Shown one piece after another: positions 7,694 through 16,886 of a DNA stretch of 40,695 nt. The notes under the pieces are model-generated. The model worked only from the letters and a program-made list of their open reading frames with translations, was not told the origin of the DNA and searched no databases. This DNA is from Alphaproteobacteria bacterium. GTDB taxonomy: Bacteria; Pseudomonadota; Alphaproteobacteria; JABAAW01. The DNA is taken from NCBI GenBank assembly GCA_014237925.1, contig JABACB010000011.1, positions 1 through 40,695 of the forward strand. Reading direction: 5' to 3'. Position numbers and translations under genes: made by a program. Each line of letters begins with the position of its first letter. The stretch's first letter is position 1.

Positions 7694-8825
7694 CGTTCGT
7701 CGCCTTGTCTAATGTTGCCTTGCCTAATGTTGCCTCGGAGCCCATTTTCACGATCTCCCATTCCAAGCGTACGCCGCTCGTCGCCAACACTGCCGCGCGT
7801 ACGCGCTCTCCCAGTGCTGCAAAATCGGAAGCTCTGGCTTTCCCCGCGTTGATGAGGAAGTTGCAATGCTTCTTCGACACCACGGCTCCGCCGTAGCGTG
7901 CGCCGCGCATGCCGGCTTGATCGATCAGCTGCCATGCTTTGTGTCCGCAGGGATTCTTGAAAGTCGATCCTCCCGTCTTTTCACGAATCGGCTGCGTGCG
8001 TTGGCGTTTCTCTTTCAGGGTTGACATGAGCTCGGCAATCGCCGCCTTGTCGCCTGCGTGCGTGCGAAAACGCGCGCTCACGACGATCATTCCCTCTTCG
8101 ATGTTGGAACCGCGATAGCGAAACGCCAAGTCCTTACAAGCAAGAGTTTGCACGACAGGAGTTTGCACGACAGGATTGGTGCGCGTATCCAACACGCGCG
8201 CCTCGACCAAAACCTGCTTCGTCTCGCTTCCCTCCGCGCCCGCGTTCATCCTGACCGCTCCGCCGACCGTGCCCGGAATGCTGACGAAGAACGCCAAACC
8301 GCTGCGTGCCTTGCTGCCTGCAAAGCGTGCGAGCATTCCCAAGCTTGCACCCGCGCCCGCCTCGATCGTGCCGTCCTCGTGCATGCTCAAGTGCGACAAG
8401 CGCGAGGTGGCAACGACGACGCCGTCCACCCCTTCGTCGGCGACCAAAACATTGGAACCCGCGCCCAATGCCCTGTAGCGTACATCGCCGTCTTGGTATC
8501 GATCTTGGTATCGATTTTGGCATCGATCTTGGCATCGATCTTGGGTTAGAACATGGGCTTGGACGAAAGACAGCAAGTCCGCCTCGTCCGCAGGCTCAAA
8601 GAGCAGCTCTGCGGCTCCCCCGCACTTCAGCCAAACGCGGCGCGACAAGTTCGCGTCGTGCACAAGACGACCGCGCACAGCAGCCACGCTTGACGCAAGA
8701 GGTGACACAGGAGGTGACGCAAGAGGTGACGCAGGTGACGCAAGAGGGGACGCAAGAGACGGCTTGCAGACACGCCCCTCGTCTCTCTTCTCGTCTCTCT
8801 CCTCGTTTCTCTTCTCGTCTCTCAT
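7686..8825 (-). CDS. murB: UDP-N-acetylenolpyruvoylglucosamine reductase with repeat insertions
   Basis: A flavoenzyme that reduces UDP-GlcNAc-enolpyruvate to UDP-MurNAc. FAD-domain motifs are ALGAGSNVLV and IPGTVGGAVRMNAGA; the catalytic serine sits in GGSTFKNP, and EW near the end matches the family's C-terminal Glu. 379 residues against about 300 usual. The excess comes from an Arg/Glu/Asp-rich then Ser/Pro-rich N-terminus, a QDRC/QDRY repeat in the first FAD lobe and a duplicated PVVQT. The ATG at 8825 overlaps the murC stop (ATGA). Longer in-frame starts exist but run into murC, so this start is preferred. Confidence 0.93.
   Translation of the reverse strand: MRDEKRNEERDEKRDEGRVCKPSLASPLASPASPLASPPVSPLASSVAAVRGRLVHDANLSRRVWLKCGGAAELLFEPADEADLLSFVQAHVLTQDRCQDRCQNRYQDRYQDGDVRYRALGAGSNVLVADEGVDGVVVATSRLSHLSMHEDGTIEAGAGASLGMLARFAGSKARSGLAFFVSIPGTVGGAVRMNAGAEGSETKQVLVEARVLDTRTNPVVQTPVVQTLACKDLAFRYRGSNIEEGMIVVSARFRTHAGDKAAIAELMSTLKEKRQRTQPIREKTGGSTFKNPCGHKAWQLIDQAGMRGARYGGAVVSKKHCNFLINAGKARASDFAALGERVRAAVLATSGVRLEWEIVKMGSEATLGKATLDKATNDA
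8490..8548. repeat. 12-nt repeats inside the murB FAD domain
   Basis: Five near-identical copies of gatcttggtatc-type 12-mers (first copy 11 nt visible, last one degenerate). They encode the QDRC/QNRY/QDRY tetrapeptides between HVLT and the GAGSN loop of MurB, probably a surface loop. Confidence 0.9.
8692..8760. repeat. 12-nt repeats in the murB N-terminus
   Basis: Six tandem units based on gacgcaagaggt, one shortened to 9 nt, all frame-keeping. They encode the Ala-Ser-Pro-Leu rich stretch before the MurB fold. Confidence 0.9.
8778..8825. repeat. 12-nt repeats covering the murB start codon
   Basis: Four exact-register 12-mers (ctcgtctctctt type). The last copy ends on the complement of the murB ATG. 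They encode the first 16 residues of MurB (Arg/Asp/Glu/Lys), so the gene appears to start inside its own repeat. Confidence 0.88.
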
Positions 8826-10354
8826 GGCGCGCTCCCTGCTGCTCGTTGCGCTTCGTGTTCGGTTGCTTCGTGTTCGGTTGCTTCGAGTTTGGTTTCTTGC
8901 GCAAACCGTTGCGCCCACTGCGTGATCGATCCAGCGCCCAAGAAGAGGATGTAGTCTCCCTCGTGCGCCTCTTCGCACAAAGTCTCTTTGAGCGTCTCGA
9001 ACGAAGAGACGAGGCGCACATCCCTATGCCCGCAGGTGCGCAAGCCCTCGACGAGATTTGCGCTTTCGGCATCTTCGATCGCCTCTTCTCCTGCGGCGTA
9101 GACCTCTGTGATGTAGAGTTGGTCGGCGTCGTTGAAACAGCGGCAGAAATCTTCGAACAGCGCCTTCAGACGCGTATAGCGATGGGGTTGAAAGACGGCG
9201 CGCAAGCTGGCGCGCTTTTCTACCAGCGGACGCGCCGCCGCCAAGACGGCGCGAATCTCGACGGGGTGGTGAGCGTAATCGTCGATGATTCGCACGCCTC
9301 GGCTGAGTCCAACTTCGGTGAATCGACGCTTTACGCCGGAAAATTCTGCCAGCGCGCAAGCGATCGTCTCCTCGTCGAGCCCCAGCCTTAAGGCGACGCT
9401 CGCCGCCGCCAAGGCGTTCAAGACATTATGCTCGCCAAACATCGGCAGCGCGAGATCGCGCAACAGAAGGTCCTCTTCGACAGCCCTGATCGAAAAGCGC
9501 ATGCCGCGCGTTCCCTCTAATCGTACATCTTCGGCGCGGTAGAGCGCCTGCGGGCTTGTGCCGTAGGTTAGCACGCGTCGATCGCCTATCTCGCCGATCA
9601 CCTGCTGGACAACAGGATGATCGACGCACATGACGGCAAAGCCGTAGAAAGGAATGCGATGCACAAAATCACGAAAGCTCGCGCGCAAGGCTTCGAAGTC
9701 GGCGTAGTGATCCATATGCTCGGCGTCGATGTTCGTGACCACCGCGATCGTCGGGCGCAGATGCAGGAAGGAGCCGTCCGATTCGTCCGCCTCGACGACC
9801 ATCCAGGCGCTCTCGCCCTTGCGCGCGTTCGATCCCAATGCGTTGATGATGCCGCCGTTGATAACCGTAGGGTCCAAGCCGCAACGTTCCAAAAGGGCTG
9901 CCACCAGCGAGGTCGTCGTCGTCTTGCCGTGCGTGCCTGCGATCGCCACCGTCGTCTTGAAGCGCATCAGCTCCGCCAAGATCTCGGCGCGACGAACGAT
10001 AGGAATGCGCAAGCTTCGGGCAAAACGCAGCTCTTTGTGGTCGTCAGGTACCGCCGACGAATAGACCAAGACCGAGGCACGCTCGACCATGCCCAGCGCC
10101 TGCGCACCGCCGTCGTCGAGCGAAAGCGCGATCCCGAGCTTCTCCAAGCGCACGGTGTTTGGATTCAAAGAACGATCGCTACCCTGGACAACAAAGCCCA
10201 AGTTGTGCATCGTCTCGGCGATGCCCGACATGCCGATGCCGCCGATACCCGTGAAATGGACAATGCCTTCTGCCGCCAAGCCCTCGCGCAGAGGCAAGGC
10301 GCGTGTGCTAGGGCGGTTGCGCCGTGGCGGAGCGTCGGTGGAAGGGGAAGTCAT
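8822..10354 (-). CDS. murC: UDP-N-acetylmuramate--L-alanine ligase
   Basis: Adds L-alanine to UDP-MurNAc. HFTGIGGIGMSGIAE is the N-terminal nucleotide-sugar fold, AGTHGKTTTT is the P-loop of the Mur ligase ATPase, and DDYAHHPVEI and FQPHRYTR lie in the C-terminal domain. Longer than typical (510) because of a charged N-terminus of about 28 residues and a repeated EATEH tail encoded by 15-mers at 8851-8895. The ATG overlaps the murG stop (ATGA) and the stop overlaps murB. The repeat tail lies outside the catalytic fold. Confidence 0.96.
   Translation of the reverse strand: MTSPSTDAPPRRNRPSTRALPLREGLAAEGIVHFTGIGGIGMSGIAETMHNLGFVVQGSDRSLNPNTVRLEKLGIALSLDDGGAQALGMVERASVLVYSSAVPDDHKELRFARSLRIPIVRRAEILAELMRFKTTVAIAGTHGKTTTTSLVAALLERCGLDPTVINGGIINALGSNARKGESAWMVVEADESDGSFLHLRPTIAVVTNIDAEHMDHYADFEALRASFRDFVHRIPFYGFAVMCVDHPVVQQVIGEIGDRRVLTYGTSPQALYRAEDVRLEGTRGMRFSIRAVEEDLLLRDLALPMFGEHNVLNALAAASVALRLGLDEETIACALAEFSGVKRRFTEVGLSRGVRIIDDYAHHPVEIRAVLAAARPLVEKRASLRAVFQPHRYTRLKALFEDFCRCFNDADQLYITEVYAAGEEAIEDAESANLVEGLRTCGHRDVRLVSSFETLKETLCEEAHEGDYILFLGAGSITQWAQRFAQETKLEATEHEATEHEAQRAAGSAP
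8851..8895. repeat. 15-nt repeats in the murC tail
   Basis: Three 15-mers, two identical (cttcgtgttcggttg) and one degenerate, encoding the EATEH pentapeptides near the MurC C-terminus. Confidence 0.9.
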
Positions 10355-11598
10355 GCAACCCTCCGCGCATGCTTCGAAGAAGGACGAGGGGGGGTGATGT
10401 CCTTTTTGTCATGCTTGTCGTGTGCGGAAGAAGGGGACTGCTCCAGCAGCTCGCGCACCAAGGCGACGAGTCGCTCTTCAGCGTGACCTCGAAGGCGACC
10501 TTGCGAGAAACGGCGTGCGCAGCCCGCTGCCATGCGTAGGAAGTCTCCGTGCTGCATGAGGCTTTGGACCTTCTGCGACAGGGTTGTTGTCGACAAGGAT
10601 TCTTCCGGCATCATCCAGCCCGCGCCGGCGCGCACGAAACGCAAGGCGTTCTCGCGCTGGTGGTCGTCGATCGCATGGCGAAAGGGAATCAAGATGGCAG
10701 GACGCCCGACCGTCGCCAGCTCTGCAAGCGTCGCCGCGCCGGCACGGCAAATCACAAGCTGCGCCCAACGCATCCGCTCCGCCATGTCGAAGAAAAAATG
10801 ACGCGCCTCGGCATCGATGCCTTGGCACTTGTAGAAGCGACGCACCGCCGACAGCTGCTCGCTTCTCACTTGATGACAAACCCGAAGACGCGCGCGCAGC
10901 TCCTCAGGCACGGCTAGCAACGCCTCAGGCACGATCTCGCCGAACAAGCGCGCACCCTGACTGCCGCCCAAAACCAATAGCCGAAACTCGCGCAACCTTG
11001 CGCCATCGTTGCCGCCGTCGCTCAAACCTTTGCTCAAACCTTTGCTGTCGTAGTGCACGGAAGGCAGCTTGCGAAACGCCATGCGCACAGGATTGCCCGT
11101 CCATACCGCCAAGCCCTTCCTCACCGCGCCCTCCACATGGCGGGTTTGACGAAAGGACAAGGCGATCCGATCCGCGCCGGGCAACAAGAGTCTGTTCGCT
11201 CGCCCCAAAACGGCGTTCTGCTCGTGCAACACCGTAGGCACTCTCGTCAGGTTGGCAGCCAAGATCGGCGGCAAGGCAGCGTAGCCCCCGAAGCCGACCA
11301 CCACCGCAGGACGCAACTTCCTCAGAATGTAGAAGGATTGAACAAGCCCTACGAACAACAACAACACCGCATAAGCGATGCGCAGTCCCCTTCGCCCGCT
11401 CACGCCGGCGGCGAAGATGCGGTGGAGCGAAAGCTTTGCCAAGCCGCCGCTCAAGGGAGGGGCGCGGCGGTCGCTGATCAGCGCGAGGCGATAGCGACGT
11501 TGCTTGCGCATCGCCTCGACGAAGGCGAGCGCAGGAAAGATGTGTCCGCCCGTTCCCCCTGCGGCGACCATAACCAACTTTCGCGTCCCTGAGGTCAT
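10351..11598 (-). CDS. murG: MurG transferase (lipid II synthesis)
   Basis: A GT28 glycosyltransferase on the cytoplasmic face of the inner membrane that adds GlcNAc to lipid I. AAGGTGGHIFPALA is the N-terminal G-loop, GFGGYAALPP and LHEQNAVLGRANR are further N-domain signatures, and VLGGSQGA plus ICRAGAATLAEL and PFRHAIDDHQ form the UDP-GlcNAc site. 415 residues is longer than the usual 355-375, partly through a KGLSKGLSDGG insertion (12-nt duplication at 11021-11044) between domains and a Lys/Asp/Pro-rich tail. It overlaps ftsW upstream and murC downstream by 4 nt each. Confidence 0.96.
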   Translation of the reverse strand: MTSGTRKLVMVAAGGTGGHIFPALAFVEAMRKQRRYRLALISDRRAPPLSGGLAKLSLHRIFAAGVSGRRGLRIAYAVLLLFVGLVQSFYILRKLRPAVVVGFGGYAALPPILAANLTRVPTVLHEQNAVLGRANRLLLPGADRIALSFRQTRHVEGAVRKGLAVWTGNPVRMAFRKLPSVHYDSKGLSKGLSDGGNDGARLREFRLLVLGGSQGARLFGEIVPEALLAVPEELRARLRVCHQVRSEQLSAVRRFYKCQGIDAEARHFFFDMAERMRWAQLVICRAGAATLAELATVGRPAILIPFRHAIDDHQRENALRFVRAGAGWMMPEESLSTTTLSQKVQSLMQHGDFLRMAAGCARRFSQGRLRGHAEERLVALVRELLEQSPSSAHDKHDKKDITPPRPSSKHARRVA

Positions 11599-12752
11599 GG
11601 CTGCCAGCCCGCAGAGCTAGGCGCATGCGTGCGCGTCAGGCTCAGAAGGCATCCGAGCGTGATGCCCAGAGCGCACAAGGAGGAACCCCCCGCCGAGATC
11701 CACGGCAGCGTCGTCCCCTTAGGCGGCAGCAACCCCAAGGCAGAGCCCATGTTGATGCCCGCTTGACAAACAACCTGCGTCCACAAGCCCGTCGCCGCCA
11801 GCAGGGCGAAGGAGGAACGCATCGCGCGCGTGCGCAACAAGACGCGCCAGCCCAAGGTTGCGTAGAGGAAGACGACGAGCAACGCGATGACGATCCCCAG
11901 CTGTTCGCCGAGCGCAACGAAGACGAAGTCGCTTTGCGGATCGAAGAGCCTCGATCCCGCTTTCCCTATGCCTAAGCCTTGTCCGAACATGCCGCCTTCG
12001 ATCAAAAGCTGCAAGCCCAGCGACACCTGATCGCCGCGCGAAGACACCGTGCTCAACGAGAAGGCGAGGAAGGCATCGAAACGCTCCGCGACATGCGGCA
12101 GCAGCCGATAGAGCGCGAGACCGCCGAGCGGCAGCGCTAGGCTCCACGCCAGCATCGCCGAAAACGACATGCCCGCGACAAACCACATGCTCACCAAGCT
12201 CAGAGTTAGCAGCAAAAGCTGTCCGACATCGGGTTGCCAGAAAAGCACCACCGCCAGCGGCGCGTACAGCGCGAGAACGCCCCACAGCCACGCGCCGTTG
12301 CGGTTGCTCTCCAAGTAGCGCGCAAAAAGCGCGGCGCCCAAGATAGCGAACGAGGGCTTCAAAAACTCCGAAGGCTGCACAGAGACATACCCCAGCGAAA
12401 GCCACCGTCGCGCGCCGTAGTAGGGCTCGGCTACGAACAACAGCAACACCGAGAGGCACAAGGAGACCAATAGCACGAAAAGCGAACAGCGCACGACGAG
12501 CGCACGCGAACTCGTGCTGACGACAAGCGCGAGGACAAGGCTTGCCGCCACGAAAACGCTGTGTTTGATGGCGAGCGCGTAAGGGGCGAGCCCGAACTTC
12601 TTGCCCAAAAGAGGGCTCAAGCCGAACTGTACCAGCAGTCCGAAGAAACACAGCAGGGCGACGCAGCCCAGCAGCCAGCGATCGAGGCTCAGCCACCAGC
12701 GCACGACAAGCAACGACATCCTGCCGCCGCCCGTGTTTTCCAAAGTCGTCAC
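11595..12752 (-). CDS. ftsW: SEDS peptidoglycan glycosyltransferase FtsW
   Basis: A polytopic division-specific glycan polymerase that works with FtsI. Family signatures are GARRWLSLG followed by QPSEFLKP, GMFGQGLGIGK, SDFVFVALGEQLG (with the conserved Asp of the active site region) and PKGTTLPWISAGGSS. About ten hydrophobic segments are visible. The GTG at 12752 overlaps the murD stop (GTGA) and has AAGGAG 7 nt upstream. Longer starts would run deep into murD, and the later ATG at 12719 lacks that support. 385 residues is typical. Confidence 0.95.
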   Translation of the reverse strand: MTTLENTGGGRMSLLVVRWWLSLDRWLLGCVALLCFFGLLVQFGLSPLLGKKFGLAPYALAIKHSVFVAASLVLALVVSTSSRALVVRCSLFVLLVSLCLSVLLLFVAEPYYGARRWLSLGYVSVQPSEFLKPSFAILGAALFARYLESNRNGAWLWGVLALYAPLAVVLFWQPDVGQLLLLTLSLVSMWFVAGMSFSAMLAWSLALPLGGLALYRLLPHVAERFDAFLAFSLSTVSSRGDQVSLGLQLLIEGGMFGQGLGIGKAGSRLFDPQSDFVFVALGEQLGIVIALLVVFLYATLGWRVLLRTRAMRSSFALLAATGLWTQVVCQAGINMGSALGLLPPKGTTLPWISAGGSSLCALGITLGCLLSLTRTHAPSSAGWQP

Positions 12753-14179
12753 GCCGCCTCTCCTTGCGCCTGCAGCGCTGAGACAAGGGCGGAAAAATGT
12801 TCGCCGCGCTCCGCATAGCTTGCAAAAGTGTCGTGCGAGGAGCAGGCGGGAGAGAGCAGTACGAGCGCAGGAGAACCCGCCGCCGCCGCCTCTTGCGCGC
12901 GCGCGGTTGCCGCGGCGAAGGCTTGCTCCAAACCCACGAAGGGGCGACTTGGAAAACAAGCCTCGAAATGAGCAGAAAGCGCATTTCCGCTCTCGCCGAA
13001 GAAGTAGCCCGAATCGATACGATCCTGTGCGCTCACAAAAGAAAGCAGCTCTTCAAACAAGCAGACGAGATCGCCCTTCAAGCGCCCTCCCGCAAGCCAA
13101 AAAACAAGGCTGTCCGTACAAGACGCCAAGGCATGCTGGGCCGCGTGCGGGTTCGTAGACTTGCTGTCGTCGATATAGCGCACGCCCGCGACAACACCCG
13201 TCTCGCGCATGCGGTGCGCCAGCCCTGCAAAATCCGCAAGCGACGCGACGATGCTCTCGGACGCCATTCCCGCCGCTCTCGCCGCGGTGTAAGCGGCGGC
13301 GATATTCTGTCCGTTGTGCATGCCCTGCAAGGACGCGCAAAAAGGCACGGCATAGTCTTTACACGCTTGCTCGCTGTCGTCGTACAGCCGTCCCCCCTCC
13401 ACCCACACGCCGCCCGGACAAGCGTGAGCTCCTGATACGGGAACGACATGCAAGCCCGCCTTTGTCAGCGACAGGAAGGTGCGCTGCGCACAAACATCGT
13501 CGATGCCGCAGACCAACAGATCTTCCGCGCTCGCGTTGCGTGCAACGCGCATCTTCGATTCGATATAGGAGGAGAACGAATCGTAACGATCCAAGTGGTC
13601 GGCTGCGATATTCAACAACACGCCTATCGAGAAGTGAGCCTTGTCGATGAGGTCCAGCTGAAAAGAGGAGAGCTCCAACACAATGTCGGCACCTTCGCCT
13701 TCGTTCGCCATCGCCTCGAAAGAGAGGACGGGCAACCCCAAGTTGCCGCCGACCTGAACCTTACGCTTGCAGGTGCGGTAGAGATGACCGAGCAACGCGG
13801 TCGTCGTCGATTTGCCGTTCGTTCCCGTGATGCCGACAATCCGTGCCTTCGGATAAGCCTCCCACAAGAGCTCCACATCGCCCACGACGGGCTTGTTCCA
13901 AAAGCGCGCGTTGAGAACCGCCTCGTGCGACAAAGGCACGCCCGGCGCGACGACGAGGCATGCGCTGTCGCGCATCGGCTCCTCGTCGCACAAGCTTGTC
14001 AGAGTCAAGCCCTCGGCGGCAGCTTTGTTGCGCGCTTCGGGCTGATCGTCCCACGCATAGACAAGCGCTCCGCCGCGCAGAAGCGCACGCGCGCAGGAAA
14101 GTCCCGAAGAGCCTAGCCCCAAAAGACAGACCGTCTTGTCGCGGTAGAGCGTGAGCGAAATGTTCGATACGGCAGACAT
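12749..14179 (-). CDS. murD: UDP-N-acetylmuramoylalanine--D-glutamate ligase
   Basis: Adds D-glutamate to the peptidoglycan precursor. GLGSSGLSCARAL is the N-terminal Rossmann region, GITGTNGKSTTTAL is the ATP P-loop, ELSSFQL follows, and DDSKSTNPHA, WLAGGRLKG and LLSPACSSHDTF are the C-domain signatures. 476 residues is normal for the alphaproteobacterial form. It lies 10 nt after mraY, one of the few junctions in the cluster without an overlap. Confidence 0.97.
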   Translation of the reverse strand: MSAVSNISLTLYRDKTVCLLGLGSSGLSCARALLRGGALVYAWDDQPEARNKAAAEGLTLTSLCDEEPMRDSACLVVAPGVPLSHEAVLNARFWNKPVVGDVELLWEAYPKARIVGITGTNGKSTTTALLGHLYRTCKRKVQVGGNLGLPVLSFEAMANEGEGADIVLELSSFQLDLIDKAHFSIGVLLNIAADHLDRYDSFSSYIESKMRVARNASAEDLLVCGIDDVCAQRTFLSLTKAGLHVVPVSGAHACPGGVWVEGGRLYDDSEQACKDYAVPFCASLQGMHNGQNIAAAYTAARAAGMASESIVASLADFAGLAHRMRETGVVAGVRYIDDSKSTNPHAAQHALASCTDSLVFWLAGGRLKGDLVCLFEELLSFVSAQDRIDSGYFFGESGNALSAHFEACFPSRPFVGLEQAFAAATARAQEAAAAGSPALVLLSPACSSHDTFASYAERGEHFSALVSALQAQGEAA

Positions 14180-14189
14180 GGGAAAAGCC

Positions 14190-15269
14190 TCAACGAATCT
14201 TCAGGGTTGCAAGCCCTAGTAGCGCGAACAGGATCGAGACGATCCAAAAACGAATCACGATCGTAGCTTCCGCCCAGCCGCGTTGTTCAAAGTGATGGTG
14301 CAGAGGTGCGATCGCAAAAACGCGCTTGCCGAACAGCTGGAACGAGGCGACCTGAATCATGACGGAAAGCGTTTCCAGCACGAACAAGCCGCCGACGATA
14401 CCAAGGACGACCTCGTGTTTCGTGATGACCCCCATCGCGCCCAACGCCGCGCCCATCGAGAGGGCACCCGTGTCGCCCATGAAGATTCTCGCGGGCGGCG
14501 CGTTGAACCACAGGAACCCCAGACACGAGCCCACGAAGGCGGCGCACATCACGCCCAGCTCGCCTGCGTCGGGAACATAGAAGATGTTCAGGTGCGCGGC
14601 GTAGATCGTGTGTCCGCTCAGGTAGGCGATCAAGCCGAAGCAGCCCATCGCGGCGATCAGAGGACCGGTGGCGAGACCGTCAAGACCGTCGGTCAGATTC
14701 ACCGCATTCGCGCTGCCGATGACAAGAAAAACCGAAAGGCACAGGTAGAAGAAGCCCAACTCGAAGACAAGGTCTTTAAAGAAGGGCATGGCGAGGTTCG
14801 TGGAAAAGGAGAGCTGGCTGTGCCAAAGGTAGAGCGCACACACGCTGCCTGCGATTGTAACCTCGGCGACCAGCTTGACGCGCGCCGAGATGCCTTTCGA
14901 ACCACGGCGAATCTTACGGATGTCGTCCCAAAAACCGATGAGCGCGAAGCCCCAAAACAGCAGCAGCACGATCCAAACATTGACGACACGCAAGTCCGTC
15001 CAAAAGAGAATCGACAGCGACGAGGAGACGAGCAACAAGAACCCTCCCATCGTAGGCGTTCCTATCTTCGAGAGATGGGTTTTCGGAACATCTTCGCGCA
15101 CCGTGGTTCCGCCTTGTTGCATCGTGCGCAGCTTGGCGATCAGCCAAGGACCGAGCGCGAGACTCAACAGCATCGCAGAAAGCAACGCTCCGCCGCCGCG
15201 AAAACTCAGGTAGCGAAAGAGGTTGAAGAGGATCGAGACATCCGCGTAGCTTGAAAAATAGGGTGCCAT
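14190..15269 (-). CDS. mraY: Phospho-N-acetylmuramoyl-pentapeptide-transferase
   Basis: An integral membrane enzyme that forms lipid I on undecaprenyl phosphate. Signatures are KIGTPTMGG, FWDDIRK (cytoplasmic Asp pair), NAVNLTDGLDGLA, FMGDTGALS and APLHHHFE, all in order. About ten membrane segments, 359 residues, the usual length. AAGGAG lies about 10 nt before the ATG; murF ends 18 nt upstream. Confidence 0.98.
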   Translation of the reverse strand: MAPYFSSYADVSILFNLFRYLSFRGGGALLSAMLLSLALGPWLIAKLRTMQQGGTTVREDVPKTHLSKIGTPTMGGFLLLVSSSLSILFWTDLRVVNVWIVLLLFWGFALIGFWDDIRKIRRGSKGISARVKLVAEVTIAGSVCALYLWHSQLSFSTNLAMPFFKDLVFELGFFYLCLSVFLVIGSANAVNLTDGLDGLATGPLIAAMGCFGLIAYLSGHTIYAAHLNIFYVPDAGELGVMCAAFVGSCLGFLWFNAPPARIFMGDTGALSMGAALGAMGVITKHEVVLGIVGGLFVLETLSVMIQVASFQLFGKRVFAIAPLHHHFEQRGWAEATIVIRFWIVSILFALLGLATLKIR

Positions 15270-15287
15270 CTTGACAGGTCTCCTTCG

Positions 15288-16886
15288 TCAGTATCCGATC
15301 CCGACGGCGCGCTGTTCCAAGCAGGAGACCGCCGTCGCCATGCGGCTGCCGAGCGACCCCTTGACGAGCAGCGTGTCCCCATCCTTCAAGCGCGAGTGGA
15401 GGGTCGTTGTCAGCGCCGCGACATCGTCGCTGTGCGTACCGCGCAGATGGCGGGGTAGCGCTTTGTAAAGCTTCTTGCTCAGAGTGCCGCAGGTAAAGAC
15501 GAGGTCGCAGCAACGTTCCGCATCCGACGCGAGCTCGGCATGCAAACGCTCTCCTTCCGCCCCCAGCTCGAGCATGTCGCCGAGGGCGGCAAGACGACGC
15601 GGCGGAAAACGAGCGAGAACCGCAAACGCGTTCCGCACCGCCTGCGGCGAGGCGTTGTAACTCTCGTCGATCAGGCGGATGTGACGCAGGGGCTGCGAGA
15701 GCGAAAGTCGCGCAACCCTGCCGCGTCCGCGCGGCGGACGCAGGTGGGCGAGACAGGTCAAAAGATCTTTCCAACGTTCCTTGGAGCGCAAGTCAGGCAC
15801 AAGACCTTGCAAGTCGCACACCGCCAAGGCGCACAGGCTGCCGAGCGCACGCGCATAGCCCCGCCCTCCTACTTGCCATTGTAGATTCCGTCGCAAATTC
15901 CTCCGCAAATTCCGCCGTCCTTGCGCCGTTGCGTCGCTTGCATCATCGGGGTTCGCATCATCAAGGCTTGCATGATCGGGGTTTGCATCATCAGGGTTTG
16001 CATGATCAAGGCTTGCATGATCGGGGTTTGCACGATCGGGGAAGGTTGCGCGTACAGAAACCGAGTCGTCGCGGGGGTCGAGGCTGTCTTGATGCTTCTG
16101 CAAGACATAGTCGCCACCCTCCTCGCTGCCGAAAAAGGCGAGACGAGGAATGCCCGCAGCCTCCGCTTTGGCGCGCAGACGCGAAGCGTAAGGCTCGCTC
16201 GCGGGCAGCAGGGCTACATCGCTCACCCAGTCGAGCAGTTCTCCCTTTGCGTCGCAAATCTCGAGCTCGTCCTTAAAAAATTCGCTATGCACAGCGGCGA
16301 TCGAAGTGATCACTCCCACATGCGCGCGCACCCAAGCACTGAGCTTCGCAATTTCACCGGCGTGGTTCATGCCGAGCTCGAAGACACCGTAGTTGCAATC
16401 GCGTGCCATGCGCGCAAGCGAGAGCGGAACCCCGATGTGGTTGTTCAAGTTGCCGCGACTCGCGCTCACCTTGCCAGGCAGCAGCTCTTGAAGCATCGTG
16501 CGCAGCGAGGTTTTGCCCAAGCTGCCCGTGATGGCAACGATGCGTGCACTCGTGCGACCGCGCGCATAACAGCCGCAACGCACGAGCGCCTGCTCGACAT
16601 CCTCCACCTCCACCATACGCCCTGAGAGATTGCGCGTTGCCTCGTCCGACAACGACGGCGAAATTTGCGAGATACCTTGCGAGATACCTTGCGAGACGAT
16701 CGCACAAGCAGCACCACGCTCGAAGGCTTGTTCGACAAACTGATTGGCATCGAAACGCTCGCCCTTCAGCGCGAAAAAGGCATCCCCCTTCTCAAGGGTA
16801 CGCGAGTCGATCGAAACGCCGCTCGCAGCAGGGCTACCGCTCGAAAGCCCCAGGGCTTGCGCTAGCTCGTTTTCTTCGTAGAGCAT
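15288..16886 (-). CDS. murF: UDP-MurNAc-tripeptide--D-Ala-D-Ala ligase with repeat insertion
   Basis: Adds D-Ala-D-Ala to the precursor tripeptide. DSRTLEKGDAFFAL is the uridine-binding domain, GSLGKTSLR is the P-loop, FELGMNHAGEI follows, and DESYNASP plus LGDMLELG are C-domain signatures. 532 residues exceeds the usual 450-480. The excess includes a pentapeptide repeat (ANPDH, ASLDH, ANPDD units), an adjoining RRNL repeat in the middle domain and a GISQGISQ duplication in the N-domain. The ATG at 16886 overlaps the murE stop (TGATG), which rules out the much longer upstream reading frame. Confidence 0.95.
   Translation of the reverse strand: MLYEENELAQALGLSSGSPAASGVSIDSRTLEKGDAFFALKGERFDANQFVEQAFERGAACAIVSQGISQGISQISPSLSDEATRNLSGRMVEVEDVEQALVRCGCYARGRTSARIVAITGSLGKTSLRTMLQELLPGKVSASRGNLNNHIGVPLSLARMARDCNYGVFELGMNHAGEIAKLSAWVRAHVGVITSIAAVHSEFFKDELEICDAKGELLDWVSDVALLPASEPYASRLRAKAEAAGIPRLAFFGSEEGGDYVLQKHQDSLDPRDDSVSVRATFPDRANPDHASLDHANPDDANPDHASLDDANPDDASDATAQGRRNLRRNLRRNLQWQVGGRGYARALGSLCALAVCDLQGLVPDLRSKERWKDLLTCLAHLRPPRGRGRVARLSLSQPLRHIRLIDESYNASPQAVRNAFAVLARFPPRRLAALGDMLELGAEGERLHAELASDAERCCDLVFTCGTLSKKLYKALPRHLRGTHSDDVAALTTTLHSRLKDGDTLLVKGSLGSRMATAVSCLEQRAVGIGY
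15938..16042. repeat. 15-nt repeats in murF
   Basis: Seven consecutive 15-mers alternating between ttgcatgatcggggt and ttgcatgatcaaggc types. They encode seven pentapeptides with the pattern A-N/S-P/L-D-H/D. The alternation of two subtypes suggests later 30-nt duplications on top of the 15-nt ones. A separate 12-nt array (cgcaaattccgc type) lies just upstream at about 15881-15916. Confidence 0.92.

Noticed and set aside
9617-10486. A plus-strand frame of 289 codons opposite murC/murG
   Set aside because: Both minus-strand genes have clear motifs; the plus translation is Arg/Asp/Gln-rich noise.
15938-16042. CRISPR array
   Set aside because: Units are 15 nt and contiguous, with no spacers, and lie in frame within murF. 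The same holds for the other arrays.
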